Source: Hofstenia miamia
Taxonomy: Eukaryota; Xenacoelomorpha; Acoela; Hofsteniidae
Direction: 5' to 3'
DNA: 64,000 nucleotides
Assembly: GCA_900660155.1 (NCBI GenBank)
Contig: CABFPE010000098.1
Span: 1,000,858-1,064,857 of the forward strand
The number at the start of each line of letters is the position of its first letter. Positions within the stretch are counted from its first letter, which is position 1. The translations under genes were made by a program, and so were the position numbers. The notes below the pieces were generated by a model, which was not told the origin of the DNA, ran no database searches, and worked only from the letters and a program-made list of their open reading frames with translations. Shown one piece after another: positions 35,275 to 47,329 of this stretch.

Positions 35275-35700
35275 ACACTTGTGGAAGACTGGCAGCATAG
35301 ATGGCAAATGTGTGCTGATTTTGAAATGAAGAAGTTATTATTTGGGTAATAATCCTTGCTTGCTTTACTATTGAGTTCGGGAGCTCAACAGCAATATTTT
35401 ACTAAGAATGTGTGGCCTGTAAAAAACACTCTAACACCAAACAATAATAATGTCATTCATGAACATCGCGTGCCTTTTTATATGATACCTTGGCTCATGA
35501 AGCAATTTGTTAAGGCTGTCAATACTCACGAAGACTTCAAATATACTTTTTGGTTATTCCTGCATTAAAGAAAAAATAAAAGCAGGAATATTAAATAGAC
35601 TTGAAATTTGACAATTTTCTGTCAGCTATGTCTTTAAAGAAAGCTAGAGCTTTTTCGAAAACAAAAAAAACAGAAAAATTTTAACGATGTGTTGCAACAG
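35275..35700 (+). pseudogene. Fragment of a repetitive invertebrate ORF ('LMKxFVKA' family)
   Basis: 'WQMCADFEMKKLLFG', a gap, 'QQYFTKNVWPVKNTLTP', then 'PWLMKQFVKAVNTHEDFKYTF' and 'EKIKAGIL' in order. From memory this matches a repetitive, probably transposon-derived protein family common in invertebrate genomes (consensus around '...LGLMKxFVKAL...F.YL...KIKAGIF'). The intact frame is only 35356-35568. The rest is broken by stops and shifts. Confidence 0.5.
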
Positions 35701-35999
35701 TACGTCCAGCTTTGAAGGTCTGGTTTGCATTGTGGTAATTAAGCTTCACTATACAAAAACCATGCGAAAACATTCCAAAAACTTTGGCCGCTTGAAGATT
35801 TTCAAAAGGACATCCAAATGCTGTAAGCGCTCTACCAAGGTCGATGACACAGTCACATGTGGGCTTAAGAAGAGCTGTTCCAAACGTGTCATGCAAACGA
35901 AATCATTTAAATTAAAATTTGTTAATTACTCAAAATTTTGTAGTAAAGTTTGGTTTTGCATATTTTATTTGTGGAATATCATTACCTTCCATACGTAAA

Positions 36000-38500
36000 T
36001 ATAATTGTGAATAGATCTGACTGCGAACTACAAATAACTGTTTAGTAGAATCTAGAACATTTTGATATTTTTGGACCAACATTTTCAAATTCTCTAAGGT
36101 ATTACTTATGCTGTTAGAGAAAAAATAATTATAGACCCCAAATTACTCTAAATCGGTTTTCAAAGTAAAACATACACATTTTGTGCACACCCCCTTAATT
36201 TACTCAATCCCAATATAGTAAGCTGACAACACCTGTATTTCCAAAATCGAATACATATGCCCATGAAATAGAAATGGGACAAAATTACTATCCCATGCGG
36301 AGCCTTGTAAAAAGATTGATTTGATAAATTTAGCTTACTCGAATAGAAGCAGCCGTTACAGTAGCGAATAGGAAAAACTATCCAGGGGGAAATACAAGGG
36401 AATCGGACAGTGAATGCATTTTATATTTACGTACAGCCCCAAGATGTAAAAAATGGAAATTATAGCAATCGCATAAAAAATAAATCGACGAAAAGTTATA
36501 CAATTTATCTCGAGCAATTTGTAGAAAATGTTCTTAACTTAAAATGCATAAGCAATGTTTTATCCATTTTCTTGCTTTATTATTTAAATCTCCTAAGTAT
36601 GCTGATAACACAATGTTCTCTAACTGCTTCATAATAATGTTTTAGATTGGGTTCTGAATTATGCAAAACGCTACAGTAAGAACAAAGTGCAGTAGATGCA
36701 TTTCAGAAAAGTTATTATAATCAAATTGTTCAAAAATCATTTTTGACAAAACCAAATTAATATTTCCATTTAACTTCATTTATAAAGTTTTGGGAGACAT
36801 TCAAGGAGCTGTTCATATTGCATAACTTCAATTTATTTGTAGTTCAATGCGGTCATTTAATATATAATTTTGCTAAATAGCATTAATATTTAAGTACAAT
36901 TTGGTAGGCCGATAATGATTTTTATCATGCTTTTCCTACCACTCACGTTTTATTATTTTATCAAATAACCATTCTGAATCGCACTATCGATTAAAACGCA
37001 TTTGATTACATCATTTATTTTAAAAAGTTTACTAAATCAAACAAGAGTCAAACTCACTGCGAATGAAATTTTTGAAACGGCGTTGTCGCAACCCATAGAC
37101 TATATTAGTCATTGGACATTACTAAGTCATATACTTTAGATAAAACGTATTGATAAATTGAAAATTGTTTTGAAATTCAATACTGAAGGGCAAATTTTCA
37201 AAAAAGAATTAATAATTTTTCGGTTAAAATACAGGATGGCTCAGCAGTTACGAACTATTTAACAAAATATAGTTTTGTTAGCTCTGAGCCACCCTGTAGT
37301 TGAAAATAGTTATTGCAACACTATACTACAATCTTGTTGCTGATATCAAATAAGAGTGATGTAGAATCATTTGGTTAAATGGGCAACCGTAATTTTATGC
37401 GCTGCAAATTTTAAAATAATTACATTAGAAAAATTTGGTTTGTGTTATTGAGTTTTAAATATGGAAGGCATTAGATATTCATTGCAGATGCATCAAGAAA
37501 TTTGAATCATTTTAATTGCACACCACTAAGCGGAGGAAAACAATTGATTTGTTTCAAAATAAGTGTTATGCATATATTAAACTTGCAAGTTCATTACATG
37601 CTTTACAACAAAGTGAAATAGTGCGATTTAAACAAAGAGGCTTAGTCAGCAATAAAACATTGTAAATGGTTTTGTAGATTAATATGTTTTGGTGTAAAAC
37701 GTGTTTGAAATAGACACTTTCAATTTTTCAATAGAAAAATTGACGTCGGAAATAAAATTTTTAAAAATCCTTGCACATTTAAGAGATGAACGACATATAT
37801 AATAGTGAAATGTCAGACAAAGCCTTCCTGACAGGGATTGATCATAGATGTTTTTCTAGATAAAGAAACGTCAGATTTTATTATTTTATTTCCTCACTAA
37901 TGCATTAACATAACAAATTTCATAAGCGCGAAATTGAAGATATTTCTCAGATTATTAAATGAACCTAATTTCTTCCTATGAAAATGGGGCTTTAATCATT
38001 TTCAAATTATCTTACTCCCAATCCAATAACTTGAAGGAAAACTAGACACTAATGCTGGTTAGATTTACTTGGATTTAAGTTTTTGCAATCAGAACAAATT
38101 ATTAATTGGACAATATGGAAATGTTTAAAGAGGATTAAAATAGACCTATTCATAACATCAGGGCCGCTGCCAGATGGGCGCTCAGGCTCCCTATGACATA
38201 TAGGTAGACAACATTAAAAAGGTTTGTGCTATCATAAAAACGATTTTCCTTTTATATTTGTTGTTAAATGAGCCCTTCCTACGGCAAAATCCTGGCCACT
38301 TCCCTGCACCGAGTTGCTACGTGTTCGAAAATGGCTTACACCTCAATCTCACCACGTTTGTAGAAAGTATTGCGAGAAATAAGTTTATATTTACAGAAGA
38401 TAAATTTTAAATAGGCGTGAATACTTAATTAAAATCCCTAAAATATATGGGAAGTGATTGAGATCCAACGCATTCAATAAATTGAATTTGCTATAGTCAT
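36000..38500. other. Mostly empty interval 3' of the LDLa gene
   Basis: No supported gene apart from a mini-MITE at 37232. A 27-bp match, TCAAGAAATTTGAATCATTT and on, links about 37492-37518 with 10492-10518 and may mark a dispersed repeat. Confidence 0.35.
37232..37296. mobile_element. 65-bp hairpin MITE with TA target duplication
   Basis: CAGGATGGCTCAG at 37232 pairs with CTGAGCCACCCTG ending at 37296, flanked by TA on both sides (37230-37231 and 37297-37298). The CAGG ends and TA duplication suggest a Tc1/mariner-driven mini-element. Confidence 0.6.
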
Positions 38501-38515
38501 GAACAATACAACTGC

Positions 38516-38521
38516 TTTATT
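38516..38521 (-). terminator. Polyadenylation signal of the LDLa gene
   Basis: AATAAA on the minus strand, 15 bases past the TAA stop at 38537. Confidence 0.7.
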
Positions 38522-38536
38522 AAGTTACTCATACTA

Positions 38537-40876
38537 TTACACCTTTTCAATTCTTTTATATTTAAAACACAAATTAGGAATTTCATCTGAGCCATTGGGG
38601 CAGTCATTCCGTTGATCACACATTCTCTTTTTATGAACGCAAAAGGATTTGTCTGTGCACAGAAACTTGTCTTCAGGACAAATTTGGCCAATGTCGCTTT
38701 GTTCGCAGTCAGTTTCATCGGAACTATCCATGCAGTCATTCTTTCCATCGCAAGTATTCCTAAATATTTTTTAAAATTAATTTTAACTAATGTGATTCTT
38801 ACCAAACAGGGATGCATTTGTGGTCACTTTTACAACTGTAGTGATCATTTTGGCAAGAGTATTCAACTCTCAACGGCGGCTTGATTTCACAATGGTCTTC
38901 ATCGTCCCAATTTTTACAATCAATCACACCATCACACACCTTATCCCACGCAATACAGTAGGATTTGTCACTGCACATATATCCCTTACACATTGCCGTC
39001 GGACAGAAAAATTCATCTGTATAATCACCGCAGTCGTTAACCATGTTACAAACTTTGCTTTCAGTTATACATACTTCATTTCCACACCTATATTCGTCTT
39101 CGTGACAATCACGGTAAGCTAATAATTGTTACTATTTAATTAATAAAAAAAGTTACTTACCTGATTTGCATAGAGAAGCAAATTCATCACTATTGTCACC
39201 ACAATCATCCATTCTGTTACAAGTTAAAGCACCATCAATACACTTTGCATTTTTGCATACAAATTGATCTGGATAACAATCTGGTAAAACAGGACAAAAG
39301 ATTTCATCAGAATTGTCCACGCAATGTGATACACCATCGCAATAGTGCTCGCCTTGGATACATTCGCCATTTCGGCATTGAAAATCAGTGGATCCACAAC
39401 GGGGCTCAACCGGGGGTAAGGGTGGCCTATTGCAAAAGAATCCCTCATCAGAATTGTCTCCGCAGTCATCAACTCCATTGCAAACCAATTCTGCATTTAG
39501 GCATTGACCAAATCGACAACGAAATTCATGTTCCAAACACTTAGGTGAAATTGTTGTAGTGACCGGTTCAGGACAAAAGATGCCTTCATCGGACCTATCA
39601 CCACAGTCAGGTAAACCGTTGCAAACAAGATGTTGAGGTATGCATTTGGCGTCATCTCTACAAGCAAATTCCCCAAATCCACATAGTGGCGCGGGTGTAC
39701 TGGTAGTGTGCTTAGGACAAAAATCACCTTCATCCGAGGCATCTTTGCAATCTATTCTGGAATCACAAACAGAAGATAAAGCAATGCACTCTTTGTCATT
39801 ACAGACGAACTCCTTAGGACCACAAAGACTAATTTCTTTGGGAGGTCTGTTTGGTTCGCAAAACAGGCCCTCGTCACTATGATCTGGACAATCATACTCT
39901 TTGTTGCAGACCTTAGTGTGATAAACGCATGAACCATCGTTGCACAAAAATTCATTTTTATCGCATTTGCCAGAAGGAATTGGTTTAGTTGTTGTTACCG
40001 AAGGACATTGTTCCTCGTCTTCACCAGCAGGACAATCAGAAATTCCATCACACTTCAAATTGGAATGTATGCAAGTACCATCCGAATGGCAAATGAACTC
40101 ATTCGCACCGCAAAGTCGCGGTGGGGCTGTTGTTTCAGGTGGTAAGGTTCTGGGTCCACATTTGGCTTCGTCACTACCGTCACCACACTCATTAACACCG
40201 TTGCATCTGCAGCTGTCAGCAACACATCTCCCTAAATCATGATAGTACTAAAATAAATTAAAAAATTTAGCATTTAAAAACAATTAAGATAGGAAAACGA
40301 TTTGATAGAACAGAAATTAGTAAAGTTTAAAGTTCTGCAATAACGAAATCCAATAGAAAGTAAGCCAGACAGAAGTAAATTTCACTCAGCATTTTAGTGA
40401 AATATTTTAGCAAAGCTATTAAAAAATTCACAACGTGCAAATCACAATACTAAAAATTCCAACTAACCATTGCTACACTCAAACTGGTCAGAATAACATT
40501 TGAACATCTTGGGAGGTTTGGGCGGGCATTTCGCTAAACTTTCGTCACTACTATCAATGCAGTCGTCGATATGATCACAAACCCATTCTAATGGTATACA
40601 ATTTTCCCCAAGTACGCACTTGAATTCGTCTGAAGAGCACGTCTTTTTGTTTCCACTAGCACAATAATCTTCATCAGACCGATCACCGCAATTATTCACG
40701 CCGTCACAAAGCTGAGTATTGAAAATGCAGGCTTTATTTTTGCATAAGTATTCACATCCAATAGCCTTTCTTTTTTGAATAGAATGTTCTCTTGATAGCT
40801 TCCGTTCGATTCTTAACACCTGGTTGCCAAAAGCAACTCCAATGCACACACAAGTAATTAAGGTTAATAGCTGCAT
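38537..40876 (-). CDS. Secreted protein with 14 LDL-receptor class A repeats, four exons
   Basis: Exons on the minus strand: 40876-40468, 40231-39161, 39118-38803 and 38759-38537. All introns are GT-AG (236, 42 and 43 bp). The summed length, 2019 bases, is divisible by three, and the phases (1, 1, 2) join cleanly, giving 672 residues. A signal peptide ('MQLLTLITCVCIGVAFG') is followed by 14 LDLa modules, each with six cysteines and a C-terminal Ca-binding 'CxxxxDCxDxSDE' box (for example 'CNGVDDCGDNSDE'). The third repeat is split by intron 1. No transmembrane segment, EGF module or beta-propeller is seen, so it is probably secreted rather than a recycling lipoprotein receptor. LDLa modules bind ligands or lipoproteins in a Ca-dependent way; this protein's partner is not predictable. 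It is the clearest intact host gene in the window. Confidence 0.9.
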
Positions 40877-40883
40877 TCCTGGA

Positions 40884-40923
40884 CAATGACTGTATCAAGG
40901 TGTAATATTTGGTCTATTTTATA
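40884..40923 (-). promoter_or_regulatory. TATA box and initiator of the LDLa gene
   Basis: On the minus strand TATAAAA (40923-40917) is followed about 30 bases on by CAGTCATTG (around 40891-40884), an arthropod-style initiator. The ATG at 40876 would leave a leader of only about ten bases. Confidence 0.6.
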
Positions 40924-41296
40924 GCCTAATTCATCAATATGCAACCAGTAGTTGATGTAAACATATTTGTCATTATTAGTAGTTTAATAGGCTAATGTGT
41001 TTACATATTTAGAGTTAATATTGAAGTTTATATGCCTAGAAAAAAACGCCAATTTATATTATAATAATTACAATGAATCAATTGTAATATAAAATAACAG
41101 TTAGAAAATGACATTTTTATATTCTTTAATCTCAATAAATTGTAATATAAAATAACAAATATAAAATAATACTTTTATATTCTTCAATCTCATCCTAATT
41201 TTTCCAACATTAAATAATGCTGCATATAAAACCAACTAATACAGGATTGTATATTCCCTATCAATCGCAATGCGATATAAAACATAAGAAGATACA

Positions 41297-41614
41297 ATTA
41301 AATTTTTAATCAAAAGAGCAAACCAAGCATCTTCAAATTATAACAACTTTATTGAAGCAATTAACCACCTTTATACGATTTTAAAAAATAATGGATATCC
41401 TCACAGATTAATTAAAAGACATGTAGATGGGGTAATTTTATTAAGGAACATAAAGAAAAACCAAGCTGAATTAAATGAAGAAACAAATTTAAAGCAATTA
41501 TATTGGAAACTTCCATTCATTAATGACAAAGTTAGTGTCCAATCAAGAATAAAGAAGTTAAATTTAAAGTTAAATAAATCTAGGTACAAAGTCCCCAAAA
41601 TTGTTTTTCATTAA
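41297..41614 (+). pseudogene. Penelope-like element, region between RT and endonuclease
   Basis: An open 105-codon frame reads 'IKRANQASSNYNNFIEAI', then 'ILKNNGYPHRLIK' and 'LYWKLPFINDKVS'. The 'RA', 'NGYP' and 'lPyi..s' landmarks are those following the RT domain of Penelope-like elements. The matching GIY-YIG endonuclease lies 3.4 kb downstream at 45071, separated by younger insertions. The RT domain itself is missing upstream. Confidence 0.6.
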
Positions 41615-41635
41615 GATTTGTGACCCGATATGAAA

Positions 41636-43080
41636 TTCTTAAAGCTATAGCTAAGCTAAAGGTCAACAAATCAAGCGCACCTTCCGAAATACCGGCATGG
41701 TGTATTAAATATTGTGCAAAATTCATCGTTAGCCCTTTATGTCATATCATCAATCACTGCTTAAAACAATACTTTTCCATCAATATTACAATTAGCTAAT
41801 GTTACTCCCATATATAAAAACGATAACTCTTTAAGGTGTTGCAATTACCACCCTATATCAATTATCTCGCCTTTTGCAAAAATTTTCGAAAAACTATTAT
41901 TCGACCAAATTAACACTTATCTCTATAACAACTCGATTCTTTCGAATAGTCAATTCGCAAAGGTCACTCAACCTCTGTTGCCTTACTTTAGCTACTGAAA
42001 ATTGGAGATCTTATCTTGATAATATCATTTTTGTCACAATTGCTTCTGTCGACTTGTCCAAATCATTTGACCCCATTGATCATCAGATTTTTCTCAGAAA
42101 ACTAGAATACATTGGTTTCGATTCTAATAGTATAAATTTAATAAGATCGATTTCAAACAGTCAAAGTAAATGGTATATTTTCTAACTGGGGTAAAACTTA
42201 CAAAGGTGTTCCACAAGGTACGATTTTAGGACCTCTGTTCTTTTCGGTGTATGTTATGTTAATGATTTAAATTGCAGTTTAAGCAATGATTGTGGAATTG
42301 TACAGTATGCTGACGATACATGTATATACACATATGATTATCAAATATAAACGCCGATTAGTAAATTAGAAACAAATCTATCTCAATTGCTAAGATATTT
42401 CAATATTCATAATTTAACTGCTAATCCCTCTAAAACAGAAATCTGTTGTATGTCTCCATTTAATAAAGATCATCGATCATATATTTTAAATTTTTCTGGG
42501 TCAAAAATTGCTCAAGTTGAAACTTTCAAATATCTTTTAGTAACAATTGACAATAAATTAAACTATTCAAAGTTATATACGCATAGTACTAAGAAAAATG
42601 GCAATGGAAATTAAAACTATTTCACATGTAGCAAATTTTATAAATGCAAACATGAAATTTATGTTAGTTAATTCTCTAGTATTAATTCAATAGAGATACT
42701 GTAATATCTTATTTAATAACATAAACCACTAATTAATAAATAAAATTGATTCACAAATCAAATGGGCAGCTAATGTTTATGACGAAAATTATTCTACTAA
42801 GAATGGAAAACGTTTATATTGTATTAATGATGCTTCCTATTTCATAAGATACTTTTCATTAATAAAATTTTGGGATATCTCAAACCAGTGCTCACCTGAC
42901 AGTAAACTGCAATTTCCTATATATGCGTATTCAACTTATCATTCGAGGACAAATTCAGTAAGGTGAGGTTCAAGAAGCATTTTCTTAAAAAATCATTTTT
43001 AAACTCAGCAGTTAATCTATGGAATAACTTACCAATTGGAATAAAGCGAATTAAATTTTAAAATCAAATTAATAACTACC
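41636..43080 (+). pseudogene. CR1/L2-like LINE reverse-transcriptase remnant
   Basis: Ordered RT blocks: 'LKVNKSSAPSEIPAWCIKY'; 'ANVTPIYKND...CNYHPISIISPFAKIFEKLL'; 'VDLSKSFDPIDHQIFLRKLEYIGF'; 'GVPQGTILGPLFF'; 'YADDT' (42306-42320); and the thumb-like 'LTANPSKTEICCM...FKYLLVTID'. Several frameshifts and stops break it. There is no endonuclease at the 5' side, as usual for 5'-truncated copies. It sits inside the split Penelope-like element. Confidence 0.8.
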
Positions 43081-43540
43081 TCAATAAACAATATATCCCT
43101 AAAATAGGTTCTACACAGGGGCGGATACAGAAAAAATTTTTAGAGGGGGCCCAAGTAGAATAAAATATTAAGTGCATAATTGGGTACTAGGGAGGGCACA
43201 AAGTATTGAATTTTCAAACTATGCTTTATTAATAACATGTTGTGTTTTTAGGACATTTTTCCATTATGCACTACAAAATAGACCAATGGTATAAGATTAA
43301 GTAAATTACAAAATTTTCACCTAATGGCATGAATGTGTGCTTAGTTTCAATTTCAATCAATATTGTTAAATATGTGATATATTTCAAGAAAATCAACAAA
43401 TTCAAAAATGCAAATTCTTGCTAAATTCTAAAATTAAAAAAATGAGTTTTGATATTGCACGCAAATTTGTTTTTGGTTTTTGGGAGTAGCTGCATGCTGT
43501 TGAATTTGAGTATAAAAAATTTGGAAAACCCTATAGAGTA

Positions 43541-44826
43541 TCGTCAAATGGGGTGAATAGGAATAGTTGTGAATAGAAATGGTAGACAAGGAGAAAATTA
43601 TATTTAATTATTACTCATGCTATGCTTAGTATATTACATTGTTCTCTTGCACATAAATTTATCACTATAAGTTTATGTGCCACAGGGTAGCAGTATGTAT
43701 GCTCATCTAATTTTATAAGTATTTCTTAAAAGTAAAATAATTTATAATTTTATGCTTAAATTAAATACCCAACAGAAAAGAAAGGAATCTTAACTAAAAG
43801 AGTTAAAAAATTTCCAAAAGTAAATATATACATCACTAAAAAATATATTTTAAGAAAATTTAATAATNNNNNNNNNNNNNNNNNNNNNNNNNNNNNNNNN
43901 NNNNNNNNNNNNNNNNNNNNNNNNNNNNNNNNNNNNNNNNNNNNNNNNNNNNNNNNNNNNNNNNNNNNNNNNNNNNNNNNNNNNNNNNNNNNNNNNNNNN
44001 NNNNNNNNNNNNNNNNNNNNNNNNNNNNNNNNNNNNNNNNNNNNNNNNNNNNNNNNNNNNNNNNNNNNNNNNNNNNNNNNNNNNNNNNNNNNNNNNNNNN
44101 NNNNNNNNNNNNNNNNNNNNNNNNNNNNNNNNNNNNNNNNNNNNNNNNNNNNNNNNNNNNNNNNNNNNNNNNNNNNNNNNNNNNNNNNNNNNNNNNNNNN
44201 NNNNNNNNNNNNNNNNNNNNNNNNNNNNNNNNNNNNNNNNNNNNNNNNNNNNNNNNNNNNNNNNNNNNNNNNNNNNNNNNNNNNNNNNNNNNNNNNNNNN
44301 NNNNNNNNNNNNNNNNNNNNNNNNNNNNNNNNNNNNNNNNNNNNNNNNNNNNNNNNNNNNNNNNNNNNNNNNNNNNNNNNNNNNNNNNNNNNNNNNNNNN
44401 NNNNNNNNNNNNNNNNNNNNNNNNNNNNNNNNNNNNNNNNNNNNNNNNNNNNNNNNNNNNNNNNNNNNNNNNNNNNNNNNNNNNNNNNNNNNNNNNNNNN
44501 NNNNNNNNNNNNNNNNNNNNNNNNNNNNNNNNNNNNNNNNNNNNNNNNNNNNNNNNNNNNNTATATATATATATATATATATATATAATCATTTATACAT
44601 ATTTAGCAAAATCATATGTGTTCCTATTCACCTCCATTACAATTGTGAATAGAAATACACTTAAAATTTTAAAAAATTCCTGAAAGCTAAATATTTTTTT
44701 TTATTGAAATGTAATTTCAGGATCTATAGGACACATTATAGTTTAAAATTTCAATGAAATACATTTTATAAACACCAGATTTTTAAAAAAAACTTAAAAA
44801 ACTGTTCCTAATCACTCCATTTGACG
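43541..44826. mobile_element. TA-flanked DNA element with GTCAAATGG ends, mostly gap
   Basis: CGTCAAATGGGGTGAATAGG at 43542 is inverted at about 44801-44826, where the minus strand reads CGTCAAATGGAGTGATTAGG. The similarity runs about 26 bp, and TA lies outside both ends. GTGAATAGAAAT occurs near both ends. Most of the interior is a 694-base gap (43868-44561) beside a (TA)n run, so its coding content is unknown. Confidence 0.55.
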
Positions 44827-45070
44827 TATGAAGGAATTTTCTTTAATAATTTATATTGTGCAATTTTTATGAATCCATGTTTATTATTATGTTTTTATAG
44901 TTTTGTGTATTTTATGTTGTTATTGACGCATTAAGTGTAGTATTAGCAGCTTTTGTTGAGGAGTATAATTATGCCAATGACTACACTTAATAAGAAATTA
45001 TATTCTATTCTAAACAGGAATAACACCAATTTTTACATCATTACAAACTCAAAATATCTTAACAAACAAA

Positions 45071-45282
45071 GATCCTGTAGCAAAGTGGCTGTCTTCTTCA
45101 GTTGTTTACAAATATACGTGTGAAGATTGTCAACAAACTTACATCGGAGAGACACACAGACATTTTGCTACGAGAATTCATGAACATCTATCAAGGCATC
45201 TAAACATCAACATCGAATTAAGAAAAATATTTTTGAAATATTACTTAAAAATAATTATCCAATTATTGCAGAATCATTATAC
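45071..45282 (+). pseudogene. GIY-YIG endonuclease end of the Penelope-like element
   Basis: The frame reads 'VVYKYTCEDCQQTYIGETHR', then 'RIHEHLSRH', the CxxC plus YIGeT.R..R..EH core of Penelope-type GIY-YIG nucleases. After one frameshift near 45222 it continues as 'IFEILLKNNYPIIAESLY', the usual C-terminus. The traces just upstream (about 44990-45070) also fit. With 41297-41614 it forms one element split by about 3.4 kb of later insertions. Confidence 0.75.
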
Positions 45283-46040
45283 AGGGTGTTTCAAAAGTCT
45301 TGGGAACATTACAAATTCGTATATCTCATGAACTATTTCAAGTAGTAAAATGAAACTAATAAAATTATCAAGCACTTCATAAATACAATCACTAAATGCT
45401 TTGCAAAATGCGAAAAAGCATTTATGCCATCACTGTAAAAATGTTGAAACGCAATGACAAACGACCTGAGAGCCATACTTGATTTGCATGTTGATTTCAA
45501 ATCTCTAGAGAAAAGTGGACAATGGATCATATCAAAGATAAACTGGATATTTAAAACAATATGGATAGCTAGAATAACAAGACAATAGTGCCAAAAAGGA
45601 GGCTTACATAAAACCATGTATATTTCTAGTGGAATTGCGAAAGTCAACATGAAACATCATACAAGCAATAAAATTTATGCATTTTATTAATTTACATTAT
45701 GTGAATGCATACTATTTAAAATAAGACCAAGCCATCTGTAGCTTCGTACTGAAGCAAAGTTATCCAAAGTGTAGGCAACGTATAATTCTCAAGAGAAATT
45801 TTGTGTTAACGCATGATTTATTCAAAAGTGATATTTAGAAAATTTGTAAAAAAGTTTCTTTCCAATTTTTTGCTGAAATAAAATGTGATATTTTGATAGT
45901 TCATTAATAAAGAGCTTAAGTTCAATACACTGAAATTGTGCATACAACTTAATAATGAGAACATTATCCCGTCTACAAAATCTTGAAAATGTATATGTTG
46001 ATAAAACGACAAAAAATTAAAGAGTGATTTTCATTATAAT
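45283..46040. other. Interval with one mariner-like terminus
   Basis: TACAGGGTGTTTCAAAAGTC at about 45281 is a typical mariner-family end, but no partner end is seen nearby. The rest has only short frames without recognisable content. Confidence 0.4.
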
Positions 46041-46347
46041 AATAAGTTATTTGTATGCTACATATCTGCAAATGCAAGCCTATAGAATTTCTACACTACT
46101 GCATTGTTTCGATTTACTGTTATTTTTTTTGTTTTTCATATCATTTGCAATTAGATACTATATACCATACATTCCAATCAGATAAAAATGATGATAATGT
46201 GGATTTCTGGTTCGAAGATTTACGATGTAAGAAGTCTTTTAAAATAAACATTGTGTATATAATGCCATGCATTTTCTTGTAATCACCTGTTTAACGTTGT
46301 CTAATAAACATTCAGTTGTTTGCGTTGATACATAGTATACACTACAG

Positions 46348-47323
46348 ATGAAACTAGCCTATCAAATTATAGACTCTAACGAAGATAATAAGTTTTACAG
46401 TTTACAAGAAAATCTTCAAAGTGTCTCCAAAAGTTTAAAGAAATTTTATACACCAGTAGCTATTGTTGGAAGAAATCGCTCTGGTAAATCATATTTTATG
46501 AATGTAATGCGACGAAAGTTGTTGAATCAAGCTGAAGATAGCCCGCTTTGTGGATTTGAATCTAAGTATGGGGATGAAATGGTTACGCGTGGATTGTGGG
46601 CAATGGTATGCAAGTCGGAGACAAAGAAACATTCATTTTTACTCTGTGACACTGAAGGTGCATATGAACTTGGTAGAGATCCAATAATCTGTTCGAAGAT
46701 GTTTGCGATATCAGCCTTACTTAGTTCATGCTTCATAGTCAATATTAAAAGCAAAATTGATGCTGATGAGCTTGCGTTTATTGAGCGTTTTTTTGAAAAT
46801 TTAAGTAAGAACTCGGAAAAAAATGTTAAATTAAATACACTTGTTTTTTTTAATTAGAGATTGGTCATACCCAAAAAATTATGAATTTGGTTTAGAAGGA
46901 GGGCAAAAGTACATTGAAAAAGTGTTGGAAAATTCGAGTAATGGATCGCTTAGGCAATTAATAAATATGTTTGAACATGCTTACGGGTTTTTGATGCCTT
47001 TCATAGGTACAGAACAAATAGAAGATCCAGAGTACTGTCATAATTATGAAAAAGACAAGGTACGTCAACAATTCGATAAACTCTGTGATGAATTTCTGGA
47101 GAATATTCTTTTAAAGACTTCGATGACCCATGATTCCAAAAATTTAAGCAAAAGAGTTACTACTATCATAGAAATGATTAATAATGAAACATATATACAT
47201 TTTTCCAAATTATGGGAAAACTTGAAAACCGTCGGTTCTTACATTGGCTTAGCTGCTGGTATTGCTGGATCTGCCGTCGTTGGTGCGCTCGCAATTGGCG
47301 CATTCCTGGTAATGAAAAAGTAA
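46348..47323 (+). CDS. Atlastin/GBP-like large GTPase, one frameshift
   Basis: 'VAIVGRNRSGKSYFMN' is the P-loop, 'TRGLW' the switch I region, 'LLCDTEGA' the DxxG motif, and 'LIRDWSYP' the RD motif that replaces NKxD in the atlastin/GBP/RHD3 superfamily. 'GQKYIEKVL' and a helical segment follow. The last 30 residues are hydrophobic and Gly/Ala-rich and end in Lys-Lys, like a membrane anchor. Family members fuse or tether ER membranes (atlastins) or act in cell-autonomous defence (GBPs). Here the length is about 325 residues, short but with the main parts. An eight-T run (46844-46851) puts the RD block in another frame; seven Ts would join the halves. This is either an assembly error or a recent lesion. 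ATG 46348 directly follows CACTACAG, a possible splice acceptor, so upstream exons may exist. Confidence 0.75.
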
Positions 47324-47329
47324 TTTTCA

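Noticed and set aside
35681-35896. Minus-strand 71-codon ORF that reads as plausible protein
   Set aside because: It lies against the tail of a plus-strand repetitive-ORF relic, and I recognise no family or splice context.
31975-36308. Possible 4.3-kb element with GTGGGA-type ends
   Set aside because: The two ends match only loosely and show no target duplication.
38159-38306. Possible hAT MITE (CAGGGCCGCTGCCAG / inverted CAGGGAAGTGGCCAG)
   Set aside because: The ends are similar for about 17 bases, but the flanking octamers do not match.
38612-40242. Several plus-strand and other-frame ORFs of 80-100 codons
   Set aside because: They are shadows of the LDLa repeats; splice sites, phases and cysteine spacing all support the minus-strand gene.
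43756-44592. 278-codon minus-strand ORF
   Set aside because: Almost all of it is the 694-base N run.
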